From contig JANPWX010000026.1 in NCBI GenBank assembly GCA_024734555.1, positions 1,755,009 through 1,819,008 of the forward strand: DNA of 64,000 nucleotides. Direction: 5' to 3'. The position numbers were made by a program, and so were the translations under genes. This DNA comes from Trochalopteron elliotii (Eukaryota > Chordata > Aves > Passeriformes > Leiothrichidae). Of this stretch, positions 13,301 through 24,716 are shown piece by piece. Each line of letters opens with the position of its first letter. The first letter of the stretch is position 1. The notes beneath the pieces were generated by a model. That model made no database searches. It worked only from the letters and a program-made list of their open reading frames with translations, and was not told the DNA's origin.

Positions 13301-16300
13301 CTCCATGGTCAATAAATAAAGCACATATTTTGGTGTTGAAACATTAAGTAAAATGTTTGCTTCAGATACTCAGTTGAACATCACAGAGGAAAGCACTTTG
13401 AATAGGACCACTTTGGCAGACAGATGGATCTACAAAGTTTATCTGCCTGTTGCTGAACAGTCTGTGCTCACCAGTAATCAAGAACTTAGATCAAACTCTG
13501 TGAAAGGCCACGATACATCATTCTAATTAGCATTTAATTCTAGGTGGTTGTGTTCATTTTATTACATTTCTTAACTTTTACTGCATTGCTATACAGACAG
13601 CTTTTATATGTTTTCATGCTACTTTCCCTCATTATACACTCCTCAGATGAATGTAAATGTGGTAAAGGCCGCAGTTTTTCATACTAATGAACAATACAAA
13701 GTATTGAGAAACATCTGAGTTGTTGCCAAATTAATTTCAAACTCAGTGTTGCTTAATTACATTTTATCACACAATGAAAACTCCTTTAACATTACAGAGA
13801 ATGCCCACTGCATGGGGCCTGAGGGGAGGCACCAAAATGTGACTTCTATCACATTTTACCAAACATGGGGCAACCCATCAGTATCATGACTGCTACAGTT
13901 TGGTTGAGTTAGCCCTTCTATATGTACTAGGGTTATTTCACTGTGCCCAGCTTCTCAAATGTCTCAAGAAAGAACCTGAAGTGATGACAGTGTTATCACC
14001 TGAAGTGATAACAATCTCTGCATTCGTGTCTGATGCTCTCAACAGCTGTAAGGAAAAGGCAGCAATACCACCTACTAACTTTGAATAATGAAGAGACCAT
14101 AGTGAGAAAATCTACGCTCCCAGTACAGAAGCTTCCTTTCACAGAGAAGGAGAATTCTAGACCTGTCATTAGGTTGGCAAACTTTATGACCTGTATCTAA
14201 ATATTATTCATTCATTCTACTTTACCTTTTCTAGGTTGATATACTTAGCTTGAACATGCAAATAATTCCTTAATAGCACAACTGTCTGAAGTTCTGTCAT
14301 GATGGCAGTAAAGCTAGGGGAAATTCTGTTTTGATGAGTGGTTTCTTGTTTCCAAGCACAAGTTCCTGCATTTACTGCAGCTCTGGGTCCCTTCTTTCAA
14401 GAGTAACTAATGGTACCAGTTAACTGGCACAGCTACCTTACGTATTTTTACAACACTCACTAAAAGTGCTTAAACTATTTACTTCCTTTTCCCCTTTTCA
14501 TCTTCATGAACCTTGTATGGTTACATTACATGCAGAAATATATGCAGAAGACGTGAAAATTCTGAAGCTTATCCATAGCAACAAGTATATATCAAAGAAA
14601 CATGATATTTGCTTCCATAAAATAAGGTAAAATTCCCATTTGCCAAAAACATTATGCAGCAAAAACATGAATCCACATCCATGTAGACCTTTTATAAAGT
14701 CTGAAAATCAGCAAATAGAACAAATGTTTATACAAAAATTCCACTTTAGAGTGGTATTTGACCTGCTGAGCCTGCTGAGTTTCAATAGCCATAATTATGT
14801 GTCTAACTGAGGTGTGTATCAGAATTGTGACCTGTTAAAATTCATATTATGTATGTCTTTGCAATGAAGTAAAAGTATGTAGTATCATTTAAACAACATA
14901 TTCACTTCCTGTACATAAAAGTGATGATAAAGTAAACATAAAATACAAAGGAAGTTTCTCATAAATTTTCAGTATTTGTCATGAACACCAAACTTGTGGA
15001 CTTCAGTCTTTCCTGTTCTCTGAAATTTTTCTTTTACTTATGAAGTAATTGGTTGAAAATCTTGTTGCTGTGGAAATATGGGGGGGAGGGAAGAAATCAC
15101 AAACAAATTCAAAGGTCATAAAATTCCTAAAACCAGTCCTTTTTTAATTTACAAGGGTCACCATAAGGTCACAGTCCTACTTGGTGCTCAGGTAAGCAAA
15201 GGAACATTTCTTTCCTTTGTAGGAGCACAAATACACAACCTGTGAGAAACTCTAATGGCAAGAGCTATGCTGCACCAGACATGACTAGTCTAGACTTGCT
15301 ACCATCAACTCATTTTACTGCAAAGTCACTACAGTGTCTGCTCTTTAGAAGTGTTGTCCAAGTCCTTTACTTTTAGGCAATATTCATTTTTTTCAGTAGT
15401 TTTCCAGATTATTTCAGTTACTCAAGGTCCAGCAGTGCTTCTATTAACATCAACGTCTGAATTCACATGTATTTCAAAGACAGCTGGAGCAATGGTATGT
15501 TAACTAGAACCAAGGAGCCAAGGAGCCTAAATGTACCTGGGAGGAAAAAATCACTCTGGGATTTCAGGTTTCATTCATTATTTCTGGTAGCACTCAGGAC
15601 TACATACCATATAAAATGGTTCCACATTTGTGGAACTTTTTCTCCCCACCTGCATGGCATGAACAGATCTAATTTTTTAAAAAAAAATTTTAATGCAGTA
15701 TTAACATTTAAAATTCATTATTAGAATCTAATAATTTGTTTTAATATATTTTCACTATATGTTGCTAAAAAGAATATATTTACAGTTAAAAATTAGACTA
15801 GCTCTCTATTCCTTAGAGATAACCATTTTGCTGGTTTGGTGAAGGTTTTTAAAGATTTCATCATTTGGGAGCAATCCAGCTGTTCACTGTTGTATTCAGT
15901 TATTTATTATGGAGTTGCTAAAAATACAGTACAGAACAATGACAGCAGGATTTGCTACAATGAAAAATGACATCCCATTTCTCATTAAAAAGACAGTGGT
16001 TGCTAATCAGTGTGTATAAATACTTCTTGATGCCTGTGGGAAAATGACACTTTAAAGACTATTTCTCCACTTGTAAATGAAGACTTTGCATCTCAAATTA
16101 CAGTAAAGGAAAACACCCTAGACACCAAAATGTAAGTCTGTATAGCCTAAGAAAAAACAAAGTGAGAAAAAAACCCAACAAAAACCTTAGAGATATTATT
16201 TGGGTTTTGCTAACCCCTTTTCAATTATTCTCTGCCCAGGTCACATCTCCCTTAGTTATGGAACAGGTTAACACACATCTCTGGCTATGATGAAGTTATT

Positions 16301-16519
16301 AAAAGTCTGACATTCTGCTGGTATTTGAGATTAGGTGTACCTATTCCTGTCCTCACACCTTTCCTTCTCCAGGCCTAATCTATTGTTGAATAAACAATGC
16401 AGTTCCCTGCTGTTAAGCCACAAAGCTTTATTCTGACACTGTAATAAAGCAGGGTGAAGCAAACCACTGCAGAGTTACAAAGACTATCTAGGTACCGACT
16501 AGTTCAGATTAGAAATTCA
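10399..16519. other. Anonymous AT-rich DNA, no gene recognised
   Basis: No gene or transposon recognised. A-rich runs with interspersed C lie at about 10613-10648 and 11199-11225. A small hairpin lies at 13991-14013. A splice-flanked 36-bp segment at 15156-15191 is discussed among the findings, and a similar decoy ends at 11616 with a strong GTGAGT donor. Confidence 0.6.
13991..14013. repeat. Short inverted repeat (9-bp arms, 5-nt loop)
   Basis: The arms TGTTATCAC and GTGATAACA are exact reverse complements around the loop CTGAA. The left flank also holds a partial direct copy (ACCTGAAGTGATGACA), so the structure looks like a local duplication. No U-tract or RNA-gene context is present. Confidence 0.8.
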
Positions 16520-16960
16520 TTTGTTCTAGTGATGGGTTGTTGTGTAACAGAGGCAGCAGTTCATACAGAAGGGCACACAGTGGGGGCAGAGACTCTGGGG
16601 AGAGCAGCACATGTGCTGCTCAGCAGCAGTGGAGACACGCTGTGGGGCTCAGTCCCCACTCCACTGGAGCTCTTCCCCAGCACATCTGAGGTCTCAGCTT
16701 GAGTAGAGATGCATCTCTTCAGGTGTGGGGCTGCAGGGATGCCTGAGCTCCCTTACTGAGGCTGGGGTGGCAAGAGGGGTGCACTGACAGTAGGCCTGTC
16801 TTGCCAAGTAAACAAGCAGGGACACGAGATCAACACACAGTGAGCGCACTGTCTCTTTGAGCCTGACGGGGACTCACTGACTCTGTGGGTCAACAGCCAG
16901 CTTTATTGTGACCATCTTCAAGGATTTAAGGGACTATTCAAGGATTGAGACAGGAAAGAG
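16520..16960 (-). mobile_element. Possible LTR-derived block, minus orientation
   Basis: This stretch is richer in GC and CpG than its surroundings (for example gacacgag, gagcgcac, cctgacgggg). On the minus strand an AATAAA (16907-16902) is followed by 'gctggctgttgacccacag' and a GT-rich stretch, which resembles the poly(A) signal, R and U5 layout of an LTR. I could not fix TG...CA termini or a target duplication. It could equally be unrelated GC-rich sequence. Confidence 0.3.
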
Positions 16961-17464
16961 ACAGGATCCACCTTTCAAAGAGGGAAAAAAAATCATCTTT
17001 GTCATCAGGCTGTGCAAGCAAGTGGGAAGAGCTTTAGAGTAGGAACATAGGGACAAAGTCCGCAGCCAGTAATTAAATGAGGAAATGCTGGACTATGTTG
17101 GCAAGCAAGAGTTCCAGGGTGATGTGGACTGGAACATCCTTACTATGAAAAAAAAAAAAAAAGTTGAAAGGGGTTCATTTTAAGAACAGGCACAGAAATA
17201 AAGGAGTACCTGCAGGCAAAGACAGTATCATGGGGAACACACTCGTACCTTTTCTGGGAAATGAGCATGGCTGGATGCCTCTCTGAAATGCCTGTATAGT
17301 AACACATGAAACACGGGGAACAAATGAGGAAATAGAGGTCAGTGTGCAGCTGCAGGGCTGTGAAAGCATCCCAGAGGTGTGGTAAGGATTCACACAATTG
17401 AAGTGCTGTAGTGGATGGAGACATTTCCCACTTCAGGGACATTTAAGTACAGGCCAGGATGGCA
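16961..17464. other. Unassigned stretch between possible LTR block and CR1
   Basis: No gene recognised. An A-run lies at about 17148-17162. A minus-strand open frame at 17143-17442 has no recognisable domain and passes through a homopolymer. It may belong to a degraded repeat. Confidence 0.5.
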
Positions 17465-18645
17465 CAGATTGAGAGTCATTTTATGGGAGTGAATACATGA
17501 AGGTCTTCCTTCTGATGAATGATGAGCTAGCTGAGAGCTTTTGGGCTGAGATTAGAGGTCAGACCAAAGAGGTTGGTACAACTGTGTGTCTAATACAGGA
17601 CACCTGATCAGGAAAATGCAGACAAAAACTTCACATAATTTCACTTTTTCAAGCCGTGATACTCATGGGAAATTTGAATAACCCCAGTATCTCCTGGAGA
17701 AACAACACAGGAGGGCAGCAGCGGTCCAAGACATATAAGTAGTGCACCCAAATGGTCAATACTACAGCAAATACTGTTTAACATCTTCGTTAATTAATTG
17801 GATAATGAGAAAGAATACATGCTCAGCAAATTTGGACATGATAAAAACAACTGAGAGAAGCAATTGATAAACCACAAAGTGGTGCTGATATTCAAAGGGA
17901 TGTCAATAGGCTGAAAAAATGGGCTGACAGGAATCTCATGAGGTGCAGCAAACAGAAAAGTAAATTCCTGCACCTGCAAAGGAATAACCCACATACCAGT
18001 ACATGCTGGAGACTGGTTGAAAAACTGCTTTGCCAAAAAGGATCTTGGGGTCCTGTTAAACAAGTTGAAAATCAACCAAGGTCCATGTGCCCTTGTGTCA
18101 CAGAAGGCCAAGAACCTCCTGCACTGTATTGGGAAGAACATTGCCAGAAGTGGGAGGGCTGCTCAGCCTAGTGAGATGCATCTGGAGTACTCTGCCTATG
18201 TCTGGTCTCCAACAGAAGACAGGGATATATTGGAGTGGGTCCAGCAAAGGGCAGCAAAGATGATTAAGGGACTGGAGCATCTGTCATACAAAGAGAGACT
18301 GAAAGCACTGGGACTACTTAAACTGAAGAAGAAATGGCCCAGAAGGGATGTGTTTTATATTTGTTAATACGATGGGGGAAGTAAAGAACATGGAGCCATA
18401 GTTTCCTCAAGGGACCCAATGACTAGACAAGAAGGCACAAACTAAAATAGAGAAAAATCTCTTTAAGTACAAGAAAAAGTGCTTTTTTTTCTTTCTTTTT
18501 TTTTTCCTTTTTTCCCCAACAGGTGAGGGTGTGATTCAACCCTGAGCAAAGAGCCCTCGGTGTCCCTGCCTTGAGATGGAGTTTTGACCAGATGATCCAA
18601 AGGTGCCAACCTCACCTGTTCTGTGTTTCGGTGATACAGTAACAA
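17465..18645 (+). mobile_element. CR1 LINE, endonuclease and RT C-terminal parts with internal deletion
   Basis: The first part (about 17500-17735) translates to CR1 endonuclease pieces: ELAESFWAEIRGQTK, then VILMGNLNNPSISWRNNT. The sequence then jumps to the RT end, beginning near 17768 with a LFNIF-like motif and continuing LSKFGHDKN. Here the family has FADD, so the active-site motif is lost. A long, relatively intact C-terminal stretch follows (18017-18340) with KKDLGVLLNKLK, HLEYSAYVW and AAKMIKGLEHLSYKERLKAL. The 3' end is altered and carries a T/C-rich microsatellite at 18483-18512. Non-functional. Confidence 0.93.
18483..18512. repeat. T-rich/pyrimidine simple repeat within CR1
   Basis: T-runs interrupted by single C residues lie inside the degraded CR1 3' region. 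This is a secondary expansion of a homopolymer. Confidence 0.85.
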
Positions 18646-21049
18646 TGGTGATTATACATTGGCTGCCAGGTGCACGTAGAACTGTGTGCGGAGTACAAGC
18701 AAATTTGGTGCCTGGAAAAACCCCATATCTACATCTGTAAATCTATAGGTATGAATACATTATATCTGAAAATAAGTATAATGAGAAACTGTAATGTAGA
18801 TTATAGCAGTAATTTGTTTAAAATATTCTTGGAGATGGGGAAAAGAGTAAAGGTAAAATGCGGGAAAGAAAGAGAAATTTTTACAAGTTGTCACTAAATC
18901 AGACACAATCAGCAGTTTGAGTTTACCAGCTGTCATGACAGCAATAAAAATAAAGGTTATAATAAGGTATAGTTTATCACAAGTATTTTCCCTTATATAA
19001 AAGTATTACCATGTAGAAGAGATACTGCCAAAAAGGTGCTGATTTCTCCCTTTGTCCTTCAGCATGCCTATATTTTATGAATTGTCGGTTGTGTCCCCAG
19101 TCCCAAGGCTGCCCTTATGCTGCTTTTTACTATGCACAGTTCAAGGGAGATGCCAAAATCTCTAAGAGCTTTTTGTGAGAAATATATATATATGTGGGTG
19201 TGTATGTGGGCACATGTTAGTGTACATATATAAATACATATATACACAACAAGCATAATTCTAAATACATTCCTATAAGATACAGACATATACTTTCACA
19301 TAAAATAATTAAAAATATATAGTTAGAGATAATTTATATAACATGTAACAAATTTCTGAATGTTTCCATCATCACTACAATTACCTGATCCTTTACTGAA
19401 TACCACAACTTTACTTGCTATACAAGTACTTAATGACAGAGTTCCACAGGATAATTGCAATATGTTCAAAAGAATGCTTTTTAGCATGGTTCACTACAAC
19501 AAAAGATACATCAAAAAAACCCTTTCCTTCTCTTTATCCTCTTAAATCTCTACCATGTAGTCATTAGGCCAACTTCTGCCTTTCCCTTTTTTCACATTTT
19601 TGTCTTTGTAGTCTGTCTGCCATGTTCTTGTGGCCTTTCATCATACAGCATTGCATCCTCTTGCTTAATCTCTTTAGAATCAGGACGATCAGAACTGAAT
19701 GTAGCTTTCAAAACAACTTGATACCATCAAAGTTGTACCCCTTTCCTATGAACACTAGCAAGATATGATTGTAAGATCAACTCCTACAATTTGTGTCAAT
19801 ACTTAATGAGCTGCTGGTAGGTTTTTTATGCACACATCTAGTGAGCATTAAAGCTGGGATTTCTATGACCTGGGCTCTTCAGGTGTAAATCCTGTTTTAG
19901 AGTTGCATCACATGCTTTCAGCTTGCAGTGTACAAGCACTGGTAATTCACCTTGAGAACCGAAAACCTAGACAGAGTGGTACTTGCATTTCCTTTGTCTT
20001 TTTTTTCTCTCATCTGTGCACATGCAATTGACACCCTAGCAACTCCACAGCTCCCCTTAAATTCTATACCCGGATCAGAGCTAAAGCCAGTTGATACCTG
20101 TCCATGGCCTTCCTCCAAGTTCCTGGCCCTCCTTTTCATGGTTTGCACATCCTAGGAGCATGCTAGCATCTCTTTGAACAGAGAAATGCTTTCTAGCTGT
20201 CTTTAGATGGTGCACATATGCACTCATAAGTTGGCTAAAATTCTGTACGTTGGCTTTATATATGTGCACTCTACCTCACCACTAATGGCCAGAGCCACAA
20301 CATAGATCAACACACAAAAAATTAATGCTTTCACATTTCCAGCAATCTAGGAAATCATCACATAGTAATGTGTTCTCTCAGCAGTAAGTGCATGTTTGAT
20401 GTAAAGCCATGAACAGACAGTCAGTGTTGCAGGAACAGGAAACCAATCAAGTAAGGTCCATATGGATTACACTGTGAGCACAGCAGGATGCAGAGCAGAG
20501 ACTAAGTGCCATATGGAATGTAGATGGTGAGCCCATCTGGGTGTTTTGTTTACAAAGGAGACCCAAAATTTTATTATACCCATTCTGAGCTTCAAATTAC
20601 AGACATCTTAAAAATGTTTGAATTATTTTTATTTCTACTGTAATTCATTTGTATGTGTATGCAATACACATCACTTGGAAGTATGTGGGCTTCTGTTATA
20701 AAGATCAAACCTCTGCTGGTGAGATTCAACAATGTACACTCAGATTTAAAATTTCCTCAGCAGTTAGCAGCAAGGGACGGCAAAAAGCTCTAGTACCATG
20801 GGAACAGAACAGTAAGAAAATCATGTAAGAGCACTGCTATGTCCCTAATTCTTTTTAAGCTCTGGAGGGGAATTAATCTGCAATTTTTCTCATCTTGCTA
20901 CCTTCCTTACTCTTACTCTTTTAGTTTCAGTATTTAAGCTCAGTATGTGGACTTTCCCATTCAGCTATGTAGTAAGGAAAAGGGAAGAGAAAGAAAAGAT
21001 AACTCAGTCATCAAATGCTCTGCAGTGTGCCCTTTGGGTGTCCCACCCT
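18646..21049. other. Anonymous AT-rich DNA, no gene recognised
   Basis: No gene recognised. It contains the TA/TG-rich low-complexity tract at 19181-19253. Small open frames at 19918-20269 overlap on both strands and have no visible domain. Confidence 0.6.
19181..19253. repeat. TA/TG-rich low-complexity tract
   Basis: It starts with an (AT)n run, continues as GTGTGTATGTGGG-type sequence and returns to ATATA/TACATA. This is a decayed dinucleotide microsatellite. Confidence 0.8.
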
Positions 21050-21396
21050 GGGGAATAATAAAACTTATGCAGGAAAATCTACAAACATTTTTTTATCAGG
21101 GACTCTTCATGAAGGAGTGTAGAGATAGGACAGGATAAGGCTAACAGTTACAAACTGAAAGCGGGTAGATTTAGGTTATAGATTAAGAAGAAATTATTCA
21201 TTATGCAGACTATGACACCTTGGAATGTGCTACCAAGAGAAGCTGAGGCTGTCCCATCCTTGGAAATGTGCAAGGCCAGGTTGGATAGGGCTTGGAGCAA
21301 TCTGTTTTAGCAGAAAGTGTCCCTGACCATGGCAGGAAGTTTGGAACTAAATGATCTTTTGTTTCCAACCCAAACCATTCTGTGATTCTATGATAA
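21050..21396 (+). mobile_element. CR1 LINE, 3' end
   Basis: It reads into the CR1 C-terminal region at about 21085 and contains 'gataggacaggataaggc', 'accttggaatgtgctaccaa' and 'ccatccttggaaatgtgcaa', which correspond to the DRTRGNG, HWNRLP and SPSLEVFK segments. It ends with 'tttccaacccaaaccattct' followed by GTGATTCTATGATA, a clear CR1 tail. The left boundary is uncertain and could lie up to 40 bp either way. Confidence 0.93.
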
Positions 21397-23609
21397 TATT
21401 TTCCTCAAATAAAGAGGAATCCTGTACCTGTAAAACATGGAATGTACCTTTGTACATAGGTTCACAAAAAAAATGTCCTCTATTTTAATCTTCACTGCAG
21501 CAGTCTCACATGCTCAGTTACATGTCTTAGCTGAACTTTTAAAATCAGCAAATCAGGCACTCAAGCACTTACCTGATCATGCTCTGTGTCTTATTTAGTG
21601 CCTTTTTTGTAGCTGAAGCAGGATTTTTCTTCAAAAAGAAACAGGTGTGTTACCTCAGCCAGTTCCTCATTAATACAGGAAGTAAAAAACATACATTTTC
21701 TATTTCAGCCCAGAATGTATACAACCTATTTTAAAACATTCAATTCTTTTAGCTTTATCCTCTTTTCACAAGCTCTTCCCACCATCAGAGGGAACAAAGG
21801 CCCTGAATCAACCTGGCAATTATTATAATCATTTACTCCTATGGTTAAACCACATAAACCTGTTTCTGTATCTGCCTGGCCCACCTCCAAAGAATTAGCC
21901 AGTTGCTTAGAGACCTGAAGATGCGCCAACAAGAATGAAATGGATTTTGTGGAGTTTTCCAAACAAAAATATTTGGGTCTGTGATATATACAGTGTTGTG
22001 AATTGAAGACATATATCATCATTCAGAGTACACTAGGACCTTCCTTCACTTTCCAGCCAAAAATTGTTTATGTGCTTATGGATCAAACTATATGCAAAAC
22101 AATTCAGCAATTAAAAAAATCACCAAATTAAACTGTAATATCCAGCTACAAACCTTACTCTGATTTTTAGATGACCAGACTGTTCTTGCCAGCCCAAGGG
22201 CAGCAAGAACTTTCTGTCTCACGCTTGTCATTTCAATGTGCTTGAAAAATTGGACTGGACAGTAGCAAGAGGCTGGAGGCTATGGAATTTGGCTCCATGA
22301 AAACTTCTAATACAGTAGGAGAGTCAAATAGTTGACACTTGTGCAGAAATATATCAGAACAAACAATAGATCTACTTTCAACATGACAGCAACTGCATCA
22401 ATGTTGTTTCATATATACACAACTGCAAGAACAGTGATATGAATGTAACCTTGAGGCACTGTAAGTTTCATTTCACAAAAAAACCCCAACTTATTTTCTC
22501 TTTCACAATAGAAATAATTTTGTAAACTGGAAATAAACTTGTACTGTAATAAGAATATGGACACTGTTCTTTTGTATAGGTTTTCTGTAGCAGACAAGAG
22601 ACATCACAGCAATTTAGGACATCTATATGTGAATATGCATGTTATTTCTATTCTGTTACAAAAGAGACCAGAATACCGCAGTAAATCATTGAAATGTGAG
22701 TGATTCCATTAAAAACAGCTGTCATTCTCAAAACCTGGAAAGTAAATTATTTTCTACAGCTGTACGTATTGTTACTGGTTTTGAGAATCCTTGATACCCA
22801 TATTTTCCATTCTTTCCAAGACTACTCTCTCATCTATTTCTTGACCCTTAATAAGTGATCTGCCTACAATAAGTTTTTCCTTTATCACTGCTGATCTGCT
22901 GCAGGACAGAGGCTTTCAGTTTAGCCTGAATCCTTTGAAGTAACTGGAAATACACTCTGCTGGGATTTGCATCAAAGACAAGGAATATTCACCATATAAT
23001 AATTAAAAAGCCCCAATGACATAGAACACATTTACATGGCAATGTATTTGTACTGCAAGTTAAAATCTCCAAGTTTTATGTTTTCCTATAATTTTAATTT
23101 CAACTACATTATTTTCTCACATAAAATACTTTCCAGAAAGTATTTTTCAGTTTTATTAAATTTGTCTTTAGCATTTGAAATGTCAGATGAATCTTTTTTC
23201 CTTAAATTTATCTTCATGTATAAAATGTTTATAGTTTGTTTTTTTTAAAAAGTAGCAAAAGTCATTACCATGTCAGTAAAGTACCTGCAAGAGGGTAACA
23301 AACATTTTCTATGAAAGCATCATATTCTTCTGTATGCAGTTTTTTCCCACTGCTTCAATCTAATCTTTTACATTTGCTATTCATTGTTCTTTTTATTTCA
23401 TATTCCCTGAGCCTAACCATCTAGATTTTTGTTCATTTCTTTTTTAATGACAAAACAAAAGGAAAATTCACTCTTCAGAAAATACAGCTAAACAAGAAAT
23501 CATTTGGAGCATTTTCATATCTAATTTATGGCAATGGAAAAGCAAGTCTCCAAAGAAACCAAAGCATTGTCTTCAGAGGCAAAGCCACAGAAAGAGAAAA
23601 AATTACCCA

Positions 23610-23661
23610 AAACAGAGAGAAGTTTAACTTGCATAAACAGAGAGAAGTTTAACTTGCATAA
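23610..23661. repeat. Exact 25-bp tandem duplication
   Basis: The unit beginning ACAGAGAGAAGTTTAACTTG and ending CATAA occurs twice, at 23612-23636 and 23637-23661, without a mismatch. The preceding AA is also shared. Identity of the copies suggests a recent slippage or a polymorphic site. Confidence 0.95.
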
Positions 23662-24700
23662 GCTCTTTATCAGTGGATATGAACAAAGATTTCTATCATA
23701 ATTTGAAAATAATTACTCAACTAAAACAAAAGATATGCATTTTCAATCTATCAAATAATATAAGCACAGAAATATACCATGATTTAATAACTAATTTCAA
23801 AATTAATACAGATTGAAATTCTAATGGACAAGCTCTGTAAATATTAGATTGACTCAAATTGACCTCTTTCAATGACAGACAGTTTTTCTGTCAATTTAAA
23901 TAACTATAGTAGGGGGATTTTATTCATTTGTACTAATTAAAAAATATCCATTTTAAATCTATCACAGTGTATGGAATATCCTGCTCTTGATTTTACCAGT
24001 GTGTAGACAGACAGAGAACGACTTCTCAATGTTACTCCCTTTAAATATGTAGGAACTATATTAACCCTTTTAGACAGAGCCCTGTAGTTTTTTTCCATTT
24101 ACTTATCTTAATAATTCCTAGAGTTTTCTCAGTGTTGCAGCTTTCCTCATTCTAAAATCTTCAGTGGTCCTTGTTCTTATGTGCTTCACTTTGCATATGT
24201 GAATACTAGAACATTTCTACATAGTTAATGTGTCAATGTGAATCTAGAGTGAGGCAATTGCACATGATCCACCTAATTCAAAATCTACCATCTTTCCAAC
24301 TTTCCAGAATGTCCCCATTATTCCAAGAGTTCTTTGAAAAAAACATTAGGGTGGTAAAGATGACTTCAGGGAATTAAGATGTCAAGTAATTTTCTGGGGA
24401 GTTATAAAAGACCCGAAAAATCGTCCAAGTCATCATCTGAGGCTGCTTCTAATAAGGTTTTCTTCTAGGTAGATGGAGTAGGAGTCAGCTTTATTTTTCT
24501 TTCTGTTTTAAGCCCTTCTACTCTATGCATTGGAGGGACAAATAAAATAAGTTTTCAAATGCCCCTTCCCTTGAATATGAAGCACCTTTCTCTTCCTTTC
24601 TCTCAGTGTATTCTCTGTTGTTGGACAGAATACATATTCATGTTCAAGACCTGGTCGTCTGGTTTCTGTTTGTTTGGAATTTCTGTCCCAAATTTGCCTT

Positions 24701-24716
24701 TGTTGTTGTTGTTGTT
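24701..24716. repeat. (GTT)5 microsatellite
   Basis: Five consecutive TGT/TTG units form a short trinucleotide run in otherwise T-rich DNA. Confidence 0.8.

Noticed and set aside
17143..17442. 99-codon minus-strand frame
   Set aside because: Its C-terminal end reads through a homopolymer, a second overlapping frame exists, and no domain is visible.
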